Shown one piece after another: positions 33,263-40,973 of a DNA stretch of 50,602 nt. Source of the DNA: JAAYYM01 sp964483395 (GTDB lineage: Bacteria; Bacillota; Clostridia; Lachnospirales; Lachnospiraceae); assembly GCA_964483395.1 (NCBI GenBank), contig CAZABT010000005.1, positions 1-50,602 of the forward strand, written 5' to 3'. Numbering within the stretch: the stretch's first letter is position 1; every line of letters begins with the position of its first letter. The position numbers were made by a program, and so were the translations under genes. The notes beneath the pieces are model-generated. The model had not been told where the DNA came from. It saw nothing but the letters and a program-made list of their open reading frames with translations, and made no database searches.

Positions 33263-34618
33263 ATGCTAAAAACGGTAAAGACGGAAAACGGAACGGTCAG
33301 GGGAATTGCGGCAGCCGACCCCAGAATCATATCCTATAAGGGAATTCCTTTTGCAGCACCGCCAATCGGACAATTGAGGTGGCGGGCGCCTCAGCCCTGT
33401 GCGGACTGGCAGGGGATGCGTGACTGTCTGGAATTTGCCCCGATTTCCATGCAAAGTGTTCCAGGAATAGATCAAGACAATATCTATACAAAGGAATGGA
33501 ATGTTGATCCGCAGATTCCGATGAGTGAGGATTGTCTCTATTTGAATGTGTGGACTCCGGCAAAGCAAACAACAGACTGTCTGCCGGTCTATGTATGGTT
33601 TTTTGGCGGTGCACTGCAGTGGGGAAACTGCGCGGAAATGGAATTTGATGCTGAGAGGATTGCCAGAAGAGGAATTGTTGTTGTAACAGTCAATTACAGA
33701 TTAAATGTATTTGGCTTTCTGACACATCCGGCACTTGCAGAAGAGGATACATCAGCCGGCTGTAATTTTGGAAATCTGGATCAACAGTTTGCACTACAAT
33801 GGACCAAGAGAAACATTAGAGCATTTGGAGGGGATCCAGACCAGATTACTGTTGGCGGACAGTCTGCGGGCGGTGGCAGTGTGATAACTCAGTTGAACTG
33901 TCCGGATAACCGGAAATGTATTCAAAGAGCCATTATTGCAAGTGGTTTATTTTGTGCACCGTATCAGAAAATTTATGGAATTTCCAAGGAAGCGGCCATG
34001 CAGCAGAGTATAGAATTTTTTGCGCTTTTGGGTGTTAAGTCGGTTGCAGAAGCACGAGAACTTCCAGCAGAAATGATACGTGATAAAAATGATCAGTTTA
34101 ACCGTTTTTGGGGAACGGTGATAGATGGCAAGTATCAGACTGGCTCTTATCAGGAAATGATTAGGCAAAATCGATTTCTGGATGTACCCTTACTTTTGGG
34201 GTGGACCAATCATGAGTTCCCGCTACCGGAATCATCGAAGTATCATGGAGCAGTCAGTGCCACAGAGGTTGGAAGCCTTTCGTTATGCAGTCTGAAAGAG
34301 GAAAGTCATTATTCTTCGCCGAGTTATGTATATGAATTTGGAACTGCAATACCGGGAGAAGATCAGCCGGGAGCCTTTCATTCTTCTGATTTGTGGTTCT
34401 TCTTTGAAACACTGGCCAAATGTTCGCGCCCCTTTGTGGGAAAGCATTATGATCTGTCCAGACAGATGTGCAATTACTGGTGCAATTTTATTAAGACAGG
34501 AGATCCTAATGGGGTTGATTCAGACGGAATCGAACAAGAAAAGTGGAAATCCTATCAGAGGAAACAGCCATATGTCATGAAATTTTATGAAAAGCCGGCA
34601 TTGTCACGGAAGGAATGA
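33263..34618 (+). CDS. Type-B carboxylesterase
   Basis: This alpha/beta-hydrolase cleaves carboxylic esters. The 451-residue protein has the family opening GTVRGI and YKGIPFAAPPIGQLRWRAPQP, EDCLYLNVWTP, the oxyanion GG region, and the nucleophile S201 in GGQSAGGGS. A C-terminal HSSDLWFFF region supplies the catalytic His. It has no signal peptide, so it is probably cytoplasmic. ATG 33263 (GGAG at 33250-33253) is preferred over GTG 33245. Its place after a sugar importer suggests it removes acyl groups from imported, esterified oligosaccharides; that is inference. Confidence 0.88.
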   Translation: MLKTVKTENGTVRGIAAADPRIISYKGIPFAAPPIGQLRWRAPQPCADWQGMRDCLEFAPISMQSVPGIDQDNIYTKEWNVDPQIPMSEDCLYLNVWTPAKQTTDCLPVYVWFFGGALQWGNCAEMEFDAERIARRGIVVVTVNYRLNVFGFLTHPALAEEDTSAGCNFGNLDQQFALQWTKRNIRAFGGDPDQITVGGQSAGGGSVITQLNCPDNRKCIQRAIIASGLFCAPYQKIYGISKEAAMQQSIEFFALLGVKSVAEARELPAEMIRDKNDQFNRFWGTVIDGKYQTGSYQEMIRQNRFLDVPLLLGWTNHEFPLPESSKYHGAVSATEVGSLSLCSLKEESHYSSPSYVYEFGTAIPGEDQPGAFHSSDLWFFFETLAKCSRPFVGKHYDLSRQMCNYWCNFIKTGDPNGVDSDGIEQEKWKSYQRKQPYVMKFYEKPALSRKE

Positions 34619-34670
34619 AATGGACAAAAAGAATGAACAAAACGAATGAACAAAAAAATAAAATTAGGGC

Positions 34671-34699
34671 TTGCAAAGTTGAAACAAATAAGTTAGAAT
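34671..34699 (+). promoter_or_regulatory. Promoter of tRNA-Glu
   Basis: TTGCAA (34671-34676) and TAGAAT (34694-34699) are spaced by 17 nt and lie 32 nt upstream of the tRNA. Confidence 0.75.
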
Positions 34700-34731
34700 A
34701 AGCAAGTACTGTTTCAGTATAGATAGTAGAC

Positions 34732-34803
34732 GGCTCGTTGGTCAAGCGGTTAAGACGCCGCCCTCTCACGGCGGAAACATGGGTTCGATTCCCGTACGGG
34801 CTA
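34732..34803 (+). tRNA. tRNA-Glu (anticodon CTC)
   Basis: This is a 72-nt cloverleaf. Acceptor GGCTCGT pairs with ACGGGCT (two G-T pairs), discriminator A. The D loop holds TGGTCAAGCGGTTA, the anticodon stem is CCGCC/GGCGG around loop CTCTCAC (anticodon CTC), and the T arm is ATGGG-TTCGATT-CCCGT. The CCA end is not encoded, so it is added enzymatically. It is read singly from its own promoter and lies inside the segment that separates polC from rimP. Confidence 0.95.
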
Positions 34804-34913
34804 CTGACTGTTATTGAACAGCCCAACCCTGAAAGACGCATTAAACGATTATGTTTAGTGTGTTTTTTGTTTCATGTGCTAATAGGGCTGTATTTCTGAT
34901 AAGGGAGAAAAGT

Positions 34914-36671
34914 ATGGTATATATTCTCATCAATTGGCTCTATATTGGTATCTCAGCCTATATCCTTGGTTCATTTCTGCTGAGGAGATTTCAGAGTATT
35001 ATGCATTACGAAAAAAACAGCAGTGTTTCGGGCTGTCTCATGACGGGACTTGCAGCGGCAACGGTGTACGCAGGATATTTCAGCGTGTTTTGCGGGGTGT
35101 CATTGGCAGCCAACATAGTGTTGATTTTTGCCTGTGCAGCAATTTTGGTATTTGACAGAAGGGCTTTTATAGAGACGCTGCGGGAACAGCTGGCGAAGCA
35201 GAATAAAATCTTTTTGTTTTTTTGCGGAGCTATTCTACTTCTGATTGCCTATTTTTGCGCTGGCAGCAATTTTGTCTATGACAGTGGTCTGTACCATGCA
35301 CAGAGCATTCGCTTGGCAGAAGATTACGGCGTTATTAAGGGAATCGCCAACGTGCATGAACGGTTCGGATATAACAGTTCTTATTTTTGTCTTGCAGCAT
35401 TATACAGCATGAAGGATGTGTTTGGGCAATCCATGCATGCGGTACATGGATTGATTGCAGTGGTTTTGTGTTGCGCTTCTTTGTCGGGAATTATAAGACA
35501 TCGTGGATGGCGGCACATAACGAGCAATATATGTCGACTGGCACCAATCTTATATACAATGATCATTGCCTCAGAAATCGTATCGCCGGCAACTGACTAT
35601 ATTACAGTTTATTTTGTCATGTGGATTGTGACAGGGTGGGCAGAACTGATTGAAGACGGAGAGTCAGAAGTTGCACCGTATGCTTTTTTCTGTATCATTG
35701 CGGCATTTCTTGTGTCGCTCAAGCTGACGGCGGCATGCATGGCTTTGCTTGTTCTCTATCCAGCCTATCGACTGATTCGGGAAAAGAAATGGCGGGAAAT
35801 CGGTATTTGCCTTGGTCTTGGGATTTTGGTGGCGGCGCCCTATTTTATTAGAAATTTCTTCATTTCAGGCTGGCTGATTTATCCGTTTGAAGCAATTGAC
35901 TTGTTTTCTGTGGATTGGAAGCTGCCAAAGGAGACGGTCATCGGAGATGCGATGGATGTGAAGGTTTATGCACGTTATCTTTACGATAGGGCGGCAATTG
36001 ATCAGAGCATTGTAGAATGGTTTCCGACCTGGTGGAGTGGTCAGAAATCAGTGGAACGTTGGTTTTCCCTCACAGCCTTTGCTGCAATCGGGGTTGAGGT
36101 GCTGCAGATACTATGGCACATCATTCAGTGTATAGGGAAAAAGGGATTCGGGGCTGACAGGATGCAATCAAATCACAATGGGTTTCATGTGCGTTACGGT
36201 GCTTTTTTGTTTTTAAAGGCAGTTGTGCTGATTAGTTTTCTGTCATGGCTTTTTACTTCGCCGCTGCATCGCTATGGCTATGCTTTCGTGCTGACACTGC
36301 CATTACTTTTTCTAGGCAGTTGGCTTGATCTCTTGCAGGAACAGAAACTCTTTTCCAAGATTTTTTCCTTGGGATGTGCGGCATTGGTAGGTATCCTCAT
36401 TTTGATACCAGCCTATCGAATGATAAAGGAAGATTTCTTTTTTGTATGGGGTCAGAAGAGTGACCTGTCTTACTTGCTGAAACAGAAGGATTATCTAAAT
36501 CCGGCAATGCTTTCGGAGGATTTGAACGGAATCACGATTTATTATCCGGAAGAAGCAGGCGGACAATCGTGGTACTATGCGTTTCCAGCAACTAATTTTG
36601 GCGAGAACATTGAGTATTGGACGAACCGCGGGACTACACTGAAGGACGGTTTCAGGCATGTTGAGGAGTAA
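34914..36671 (+). CDS. Large polytopic membrane protein, GT-C glycosyltransferase-like
   Basis: This 585-residue protein has about a dozen hydrophobic segments and a soluble C-terminus. After the third or fourth helix it carries YDSGLYHAQSIRL and then EDYGVIKGIANVHERFG with YNSSYF. An acidic residue followed by such a loop is typical of GT-C fold transferases that use lipid-phosphate sugars, and it resembles the LIC_10190-type membrane proteins I recall. A role in sugar transfer at the membrane is inferred only. GGGAG at 34903-34907 supports ATG 34914; an upstream in-frame ATG at 34851 has no ribosome binding site. Confidence 0.6.
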   Translation: MVYILINWLYIGISAYILGSFLLRRFQSIMHYEKNSSVSGCLMTGLAAATVYAGYFSVFCGVSLAANIVLIFACAAILVFDRRAFIETLREQLAKQNKIFLFFCGAILLLIAYFCAGSNFVYDSGLYHAQSIRLAEDYGVIKGIANVHERFGYNSSYFCLAALYSMKDVFGQSMHAVHGLIAVVLCCASLSGIIRHRGWRHITSNICRLAPILYTMIIASEIVSPATDYITVYFVMWIVTGWAELIEDGESEVAPYAFFCIIAAFLVSLKLTAACMALLVLYPAYRLIREKKWREIGICLGLGILVAAPYFIRNFFISGWLIYPFEAIDLFSVDWKLPKETVIGDAMDVKVYARYLYDRAAIDQSIVEWFPTWWSGQKSVERWFSLTAFAAIGVEVLQILWHIIQCIGKKGFGADRMQSNHNGFHVRYGAFLFLKAVVLISFLSWLFTSPLHRYGYAFVLTLPLLFLGSWLDLLQEQKLFSKIFSLGCAALVGILILIPAYRMIKEDFFFVWGQKSDLSYLLKQKDYLNPAMLSEDLNGITIYYPEEAGGQSWYYAFPATNFGENIEYWTNRGTTLKDGFRHVEE

Positions 36672-36774
36672 TGCAGTGCTTGTCAGGGAACATGAGATTC
36701 GAGACGAGACTTGCAGAAATCAAGATGAAATTTAGAAAAATTATAAAATGATAATGTATGTGAGATGATAAGAA

Positions 36775-38133
36775 ATGAATCACAATTTAACAGAAGGTCA
36801 ACCGGAGAAGGTACTGTGGAAGTTTTCTGTTCCTATGTTCATCAGTGTGATCTTCCAACAATTGTATAATATTGCAGACAGCGTCATAGCCGGTAAATTT
36901 GCAGGGGAGGACGCTTTGGCGGCTGTTGGGGCATCCTATCCGATCACGATGATCTTCATGGCAATTGCGGTAGGCTCCAACATCGGTTGTGCAGTTATCA
37001 TTTCGCAACTGTTTGGTGCCGGAAAATATCGAGAGATGAAGACGGCAGTATCGACGACGATGATTGCCTCTTTGGCACTCTCCGCGTTTCTGACCGTTGT
37101 TGGTCTGTTTACAAGTGTCTCTATGATGCATGCAATTCACACGCCTGATAATATTATGGCAGACGGTGCGCTTTATCTGAGCATTTATATTGGCGGTTTC
37201 GTATTTTTGTTTCTATATAATATTGCAACAGGTATATTTACCTCCCTGGGAGATTCCAAAACACCGCTTTGGTTTCTAATTGGTTCCTCCCTGGGTAATG
37301 TCGTACTTGATCTGTTGTTTGTAGCAGGCTTTCATTGGGGTGTTGCCGGCGTTGCATGGGCAACCTTCATAGCACAGGGAATTGCATGTGTTTTAGCACT
37401 GCTTGCACTTTGGAACAGAATGAGGTCTGTGCAGACAGAAGACGAGACAGATGAAAAAATAGAACTATTTTCCGGAAAAATGTTCAAGATGATTTGCAGG
37501 ATTGCAGTTCCAAGCATCCTGCAACAAAGCTTTGTTTCAGTTGGCAATATTTTTATTCAAAGCCTGATTAACGGTTATGGTTCATCTGTTATTGCAGGAT
37601 ATTCTGCAGCAATCAAGCTGAATACGTTCACGATTACTTCTTTTGCAACATTGGCCAATGGCTTATCCAGCTTCACAGCCCAAAATGTCGGGGCGGGGTT
37701 GACGGAACGAGTGAAGAAGGGCTACAGAGCCGGAATCAAATTAGCCATGTGTGTGGCAATTCCGTTTTTTCTGGCATTTTTCTTTGCAGGAGAAGCGATG
37801 ATTCGGCTTTTTATGACACAGGAGAGTACAACGGCATTGGACACGGGAATTATTTTTTTGCGAATCGTATCCCCTTTTTTTTTTGTAGTAGCGGTCAAAC
37901 TGATGGCAGACGGGGTGTTGCGGGGAGCAGGCGTGATGCGGCAGTTCATGATCACGACCTTTACCGACCTGATTCTCAGAGTGGTTCTGTCCTATTTGTT
38001 CGCACATTTCTTTGGGACGACCGGAATCTGGCTGTCATGGCCAGTAGGATGGAGTGCGGCAACTGTACTGTCTGTTATTTTCTATATGCAGGGAAAGTGG
38101 AAGCCGGGAGTAGTTAAAATCATTGAAGAATAA
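36775..38133 (+). CDS. MATE family efflux transporter (second copy)
   Basis: This 452-residue, twelve-helix MATE exporter is distinct in sequence from the minus-strand one at 7.4-8.8 kb. Family features are FSVPMFISVIFQQLYNIADSVIAGKFAGEDALAAVGASYP and the second-half repeat around IAVPSILQQSFVSVGNIFIQSLINGYG with SFTAQNVGAG. The ribosome binding site is weak (GATAAG). The substrate is unknown. It is the last protein gene before the repetitive region. Confidence 0.9.
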   Translation: MNHNLTEGQPEKVLWKFSVPMFISVIFQQLYNIADSVIAGKFAGEDALAAVGASYPITMIFMAIAVGSNIGCAVIISQLFGAGKYREMKTAVSTTMIASLALSAFLTVVGLFTSVSMMHAIHTPDNIMADGALYLSIYIGGFVFLFLYNIATGIFTSLGDSKTPLWFLIGSSLGNVVLDLLFVAGFHWGVAGVAWATFIAQGIACVLALLALWNRMRSVQTEDETDEKIELFSGKMFKMICRIAVPSILQQSFVSVGNIFIQSLINGYGSSVIAGYSAAIKLNTFTITSFATLANGLSSFTAQNVGAGLTERVKKGYRAGIKLAMCVAIPFFLAFFFAGEAMIRLFMTQESTTALDTGIIFLRIVSPFFFVVAVKLMADGVLRGAGVMRQFMITTFTDLILRVVLSYLFAHFFGTTGIWLSWPVGWSAATVLSVIFYMQGKWKPGVVKIIEE

Positions 38134-38147
38134 AATACATACGGCAG

Positions 38148-38209
38148 AAATCAGAACACTTTCAAAGGTCAGAATATTTCCAAAGGCCAGAAGAGTGTTC
38201 TGATTTTTT
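38148..38209 (+). terminator. Terminator after the MATE gene
   Basis: ATCAGAACACT (38150-38160) pairs with AGTGTTCTGAT (38194-38204), 11 perfect pairs, followed by six T. The 33-nt loop holds an imperfect direct repeat (AAAGGTCAGAA / AAAGGCCAGAA). Transcription of the downstream repeats would therefore need its own start or read-through. Confidence 0.85.
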
Positions 38210-38243
38210 GGATACAAGCCCATTTGGGATTCGGCAGTGAACA

Positions 38244-38307
38244 GTGAAATCAAGCAGAACAATGAAATCAAGCAGAAAAAGAAATACATTTTGGAAAAAA
38301 TGATTTC
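38244..38307 (+). repeat. Short direct repeat and hairpin at the left edge of the array
   Basis: TGAAATCAAGCAGAA occurs twice, 18 nt apart (starting near 38245 and 38263). Directly after, GAAAT-a-CATTTT (38281-38292) pairs with AAAATG-ATTTC (38297-38307) around GGAA. The hairpin ends 5 nt before the first 53-bp unit. Confidence 0.8.
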
Positions 38308-38312
38308 TCCTA

Positions 38313-38943
38313 AGCAAGCGTTTTTGCACTTTAGTAGGGAGTGACACAGTCGATTTACTCCTTCTAACAAGCTGTTTTTGTGCTTCAGGGGGAGTGTGCT
38401 GGTCGAATCACCTCTCTTAACAAGTTATATTGGACTTCAGGTGGGGACGTTCTGACCGGATTACCCCTCTTAACAAGCTATCCTGTGCTTCAGGGGGGAG
38501 TGTTCTGACCGAATCCCCCCTCCTAACAAGCCATTTTGTGCTTTGGGGAGGGAGAGCGGTGGTCGAATCCCCCCTCCTAACAAGCCCTTTTGTGCTTTGC
38601 GGGGGGAGAGCAGTGGCCGAATCCCCCCTCCTAACAAGCCTTTTTGTGCATTAGGGGGGGGAATGTAGTGGCCGAATCCCCCCTCCTAACAAGCCATTTT
38701 GTGCATTAGGGGGGAATGTAGTGGCCGAATCCCCCCTCCTAACAAGCCCTTTTGTGCTTTGCGGGGGGAGAGCGGTGGTCGAATCCCCTCTCCTAACAAG
38801 TCTTTTTGTGCTTTAGGGGGAATGTGGAGGCCAATTTGTCCCTCCTTATAAGCGCTTTTGCGCTTTAAGGGTGGAATAGTGTAGTCGATTTACCAGCCCA
38901 AACAAGCATTTCCGTGTTTTGAAGAGGGAATAATGAGACTACA
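38313..38943 (+). repeat. Twelve tandem 53-55 bp units with two potential hairpins each
   Basis: Units start at 38313, 38366, 38419, 38472, 38525, 38579, 38633, 38688, 38741, 38795, 38848 and 38901 (last one short). The common pattern is AACAAGCC, a T-rich loop, TGTGCTTT, then AGGGGGGA, about 14-16 variable nt, and GAATCCCCCCTCCT. Middle units are most alike and end units are diverged, as in minisatellites. In most units AAGC can pair with GCTT and the G-run with the C-run. Unit lengths of 53, 54 and 55 break any reading frame. It lies between a terminator and the rimP promoter; function unknown. Confidence 0.93.
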
Positions 38944-38944
38944 A

Positions 38945-39088
38945 ACAAGCAAAAGCAAGAGCAAGAGCAAGAGCAAAAGCAAGAGCAAGAGCAAGAGCAA
39001 AAGCAAGAGCAAAAGCAAAAGCAAGATCAAAAGCAAAAGCAAGAGCAAAAGCAAAAACAAGAGCAAAAGCAAAAACAAAAGCAAAAAC
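38945..39088 (+). repeat. Hexanucleotide microsatellite (AARAGC)n, about 24 copies
   Basis: AAGAGC and AAAAGC alternate from 38951 to 39088 (23 copies), preceded by ACAAGC that belongs to the opening of a would-be thirteenth 53-bp unit. Copies decay to AAAAAC at the right end. On the plus strand the tract would encode Lys-Ser repeats (open from ATG 38933 to 39124) and on the minus strand a leucine run. I regard neither as a gene. Confidence 0.93.
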
Positions 39089-39140
39089 AAAAAAATGGAA
39101 ATTTCAAAAAGCGTAAAAGCATAAAAGTTTTGCATACCCC

Positions 39141-39169
39141 TTGCATTTGTCTGAAATAAGTGTTATCAT
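39141..39169 (+). promoter_or_regulatory. Promoter of the rimP-nusA-infB operon
   Basis: TTGCAT (39141-39146), 17-nt spacer, TATCAT (39164-39169) with TG at 39161-39162 making an extended -10. It sits 53 nt after the microsatellite. Confidence 0.75.
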
Positions 39170-39198
39170 GTTATAAGTTAATAAGGTATTACGAAGAT

Positions 39199-39230
39199 AA
39201 GAGTGGGCAGCAGTCCACTCTTTCAATTTT
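39199..39230 (+). promoter_or_regulatory. Terminator-like hairpin in the rimP leader
   Basis: AAGAGTGG (39199-39206) pairs with CCACTCTT (39215-39222) around GCAGCAGT, followed by T-rich sequence. In Bacillus subtilis, NusA-stimulated termination in this operon's leader gives NusA feedback. The same may hold here because nusA is the second gene. Confidence 0.6.
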
Positions 39231-39266
39231 GTATAGGACCTTTATATATGAGAGGAGAGAAAGCGA

Positions 39267-39731
39267 TTGTCAAAAAGAGAAGACTATGAAGCAAGGACAG
39301 AGCAGCTGTTAATGCCGATTATGGAAGCACACAGCTTTGAGCTTGTGGATGTCGAGTATGTCAAGGAAGGCTCAAACTGGTACCTGCGAGCATATATTGA
39401 TAAGCCCGGCGGTATCACGATTGATGACTGTGAAACAGTCAGCCGTGCATTATCAGATGCACTTGACCGAGAGGATTTTATTCCGGAGGCTTATATTATG
39501 GAGGTCAGTTCTCCGGGACTAGGCAGACCACTCAAAAAGTCCAAGGATTATGAGAGAAGCATCGGTAAGGATGTAGAGATCAGAACTTATCAGGCGATCA
39601 ACCATGAAAAGGAATTTGTAGGTGCCTTAAAAGCCTACGATAAAGATACAGTTACAATCATGATCAATGAAGAAGAGACCACATTTGCGAAGTCAGACAT
39701 AGCATTGATCAGACTCGCATTGGAACTTTAG
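39267..39731 (+). CDS. rimP: Ribosome maturation factor RimP
   Basis: RimP assists 30S subunit assembly. The 154-residue protein has the N-terminal alpha/beta domain (FELVDVEYVKEGSNWYLRAYIDKPGGITIDDC) and the segment YIMEVSSPGLGRPLKK, then a C-terminal beta-barrel domain. The start is TTG 39267 with AGGAG at 39253-39257. nusA follows after 15 nt. This is the standard first gene of the nusA-infB operon. Confidence 0.95.
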   Translation: MSKREDYEARTEQLLMPIMEAHSFELVDVEYVKEGSNWYLRAYIDKPGGITIDDCETVSRALSDALDREDFIPEAYIMEVSSPGLGRPLKKSKDYERSIGKDVEIRTYQAINHEKEFVGALKAYDKDTVTIMINEEETTFAKSDIALIRLALEL

Positions 39732-39746
39732 GAGGGAAAAGGAAAA

Positions 39747-40943
39747 ATGAACAAGGAATTAATGGAAGCACTGGATATTTTGGAAAAGGAAAAAGACATC
39801 AGCAAGGAGACACTTTTTGATGCAATCGAGAATTCTCTGATCACTGCATGCAAGAACCATTTCGGAAAATCCGACAATGTCAGGGTCGAGATCAATCGTG
39901 ACACATGTGATTTCATGGTATACGCAGACAAAACAGTTGTAAAGGAAGTAGAAGATCCGGTGATGGAAATCAGTCTGGCTGATGCGAAGCTGATTGACCC
40001 GAAGGTGAAGGCAGGAGAAATCATCCCGATCGAGGTGAAAAGCAAGGAATTCGGACGTATTGCAACACAGAATGCCAAAAATGTCATTCTGCAGAAGATT
40101 CGTGAGGAAGAACGCTCTGTACTGTACAATCAGTATTATGGCAAGGAGAAGGATGTTGTGACAGGCATCGTTCAGAGAAATGTCGGTAAGAACATCAGCA
40201 TCAATCTCGGTAAGGTGGATGCACTGCTTGCTGAAAATGAGCAGGTAAAAACAGAGGTATTGAAACCAACCGAAAGAATCAAGGTATATATTCTGGAGGT
40301 TAAGGATACGACCAAGGGACCGAAGATTTTGGTCAGCAGAACACATCCGGAGCTTGTCAAGAGATTGTTTGAATCCGAAGTGACAGAGGTTAAGGATGGA
40401 ACCGTTGAGATCAAGAGCATTGCCAGAGAGGCCGGCAGCAGAACCAAAATTGCCGTATGGTCCAATAATCCTGAGGTAGATGCTGTGGGAGCCTGCGTTG
40501 GTATGAACGGTTCACGTGTTAATACAATCGTAGATGAATTGCGTGGTGAAAAGATCGATATCATCAACTGGGATGAAAACCCCGGAATTTTGATTGAAAA
40601 TGCGCTCTCACCTGCTAAGGTGGTGTTTGTTATCGCGGATGGCGATGAGAAGACGGCCAAGGTTGTTGTACCTGATTATCAGTTGTCGCTTGCAATTGGT
40701 AAGGAAGGTCAGAATGCAAGACTGGCAGCTCGTCTGACAGGCTTCAAGATTGATATTAAGAGTGAGACACAGGCGAAGGATGCACCGGGCTTCAGACTGG
40801 AAGATTATTATGATGAAGAAGAGTATGATGAGGATTATGAAGAAGGCGCAGAAGAGTATGAGGAAGGCACCGAGGAGTCTACAGAAGGTGCAGAAGAATA
40901 TATAGATGAGGAGCCGGAAGCGGAAGCTGCACCGGAGGAGTAA
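39747..40943 (+). CDS. nusA: Transcription termination/antitermination factor NusA
   Basis: NusA binds RNA polymerase and nascent RNA and modulates pausing and termination. The 398-residue protein has the N-terminal polymerase-binding domain, an S1 domain (about 135-200) and two KH domains (about 230-345, including VGACVGMNGSRVNTIVDELRGEKIDI and AIGKEGQNARLAARLTG). A very acidic C-terminal tail of about 45 residues is rich in Glu, Asp and Tyr. The tail lies where proteobacterial NusA has acidic repeats, but its composition is different. GGAGGGAAAAGG precedes ATG 39747. Confidence 0.96.
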   Translation: MNKELMEALDILEKEKDISKETLFDAIENSLITACKNHFGKSDNVRVEINRDTCDFMVYADKTVVKEVEDPVMEISLADAKLIDPKVKAGEIIPIEVKSKEFGRIATQNAKNVILQKIREEERSVLYNQYYGKEKDVVTGIVQRNVGKNISINLGKVDALLAENEQVKTEVLKPTERIKVYILEVKDTTKGPKILVSRTHPELVKRLFESEVTEVKDGTVEIKSIAREAGSRTKIAVWSNNPEVDAVGACVGMNGSRVNTIVDELRGEKIDIINWDENPGILIENALSPAKVVFVIADGDEKTAKVVVPDYQLSLAIGKEGQNARLAARLTGFKIDIKSETQAKDAPGFRLEDYYDEEEYDEDYEEGAEEYEEGTEESTEGAEEYIDEEPEAEAAPEE

Positions 40944-40973
40944 CAGAATCATCTGACGAAAGGGGCAATCAAT

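Noticed and set aside
34575..34841. Minus-strand protein overlapping the tRNA
   Set aside because: It is the complement of tRNA-Glu, a well-known false ORF class.
34851..34913. Longer N-terminus of the GT-C-like protein
   Set aside because: There is no ribosome binding site at 34851, while GGGAG lies 6 nt before ATG 34914.
38430..38654. Coding sequence with 18-residue repeats in the array
   Set aside because: It exists only where consecutive units are 54 nt long. The 53- and 55-nt units shift the frame, and there is no good ribosome binding site.
38313..38943. CRISPR array
   Set aside because: Units are similar along their whole length, with no alternation of identical repeats and unique spacers, and no cas genes are present.
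38313..38943. G-quadruplex array
   Set aside because: There is only one G-run per 53 nt, so four runs would need very long loops; pairing with the nearby C-run is more likely.
38933..39124. Lys-Ser-rich 63-residue peptide (and the leucine-run frame opposite)
   Set aside because: Both are direct translations of a hexamer microsatellite. AGAGGG lies 4 nt before the ATG but nothing else supports a gene.
26596..39140. Integrative element with tRNA-Glu as attachment site
   Set aside because: No integrase, recombinase or second copy of the tRNA 3' end was seen in the window.
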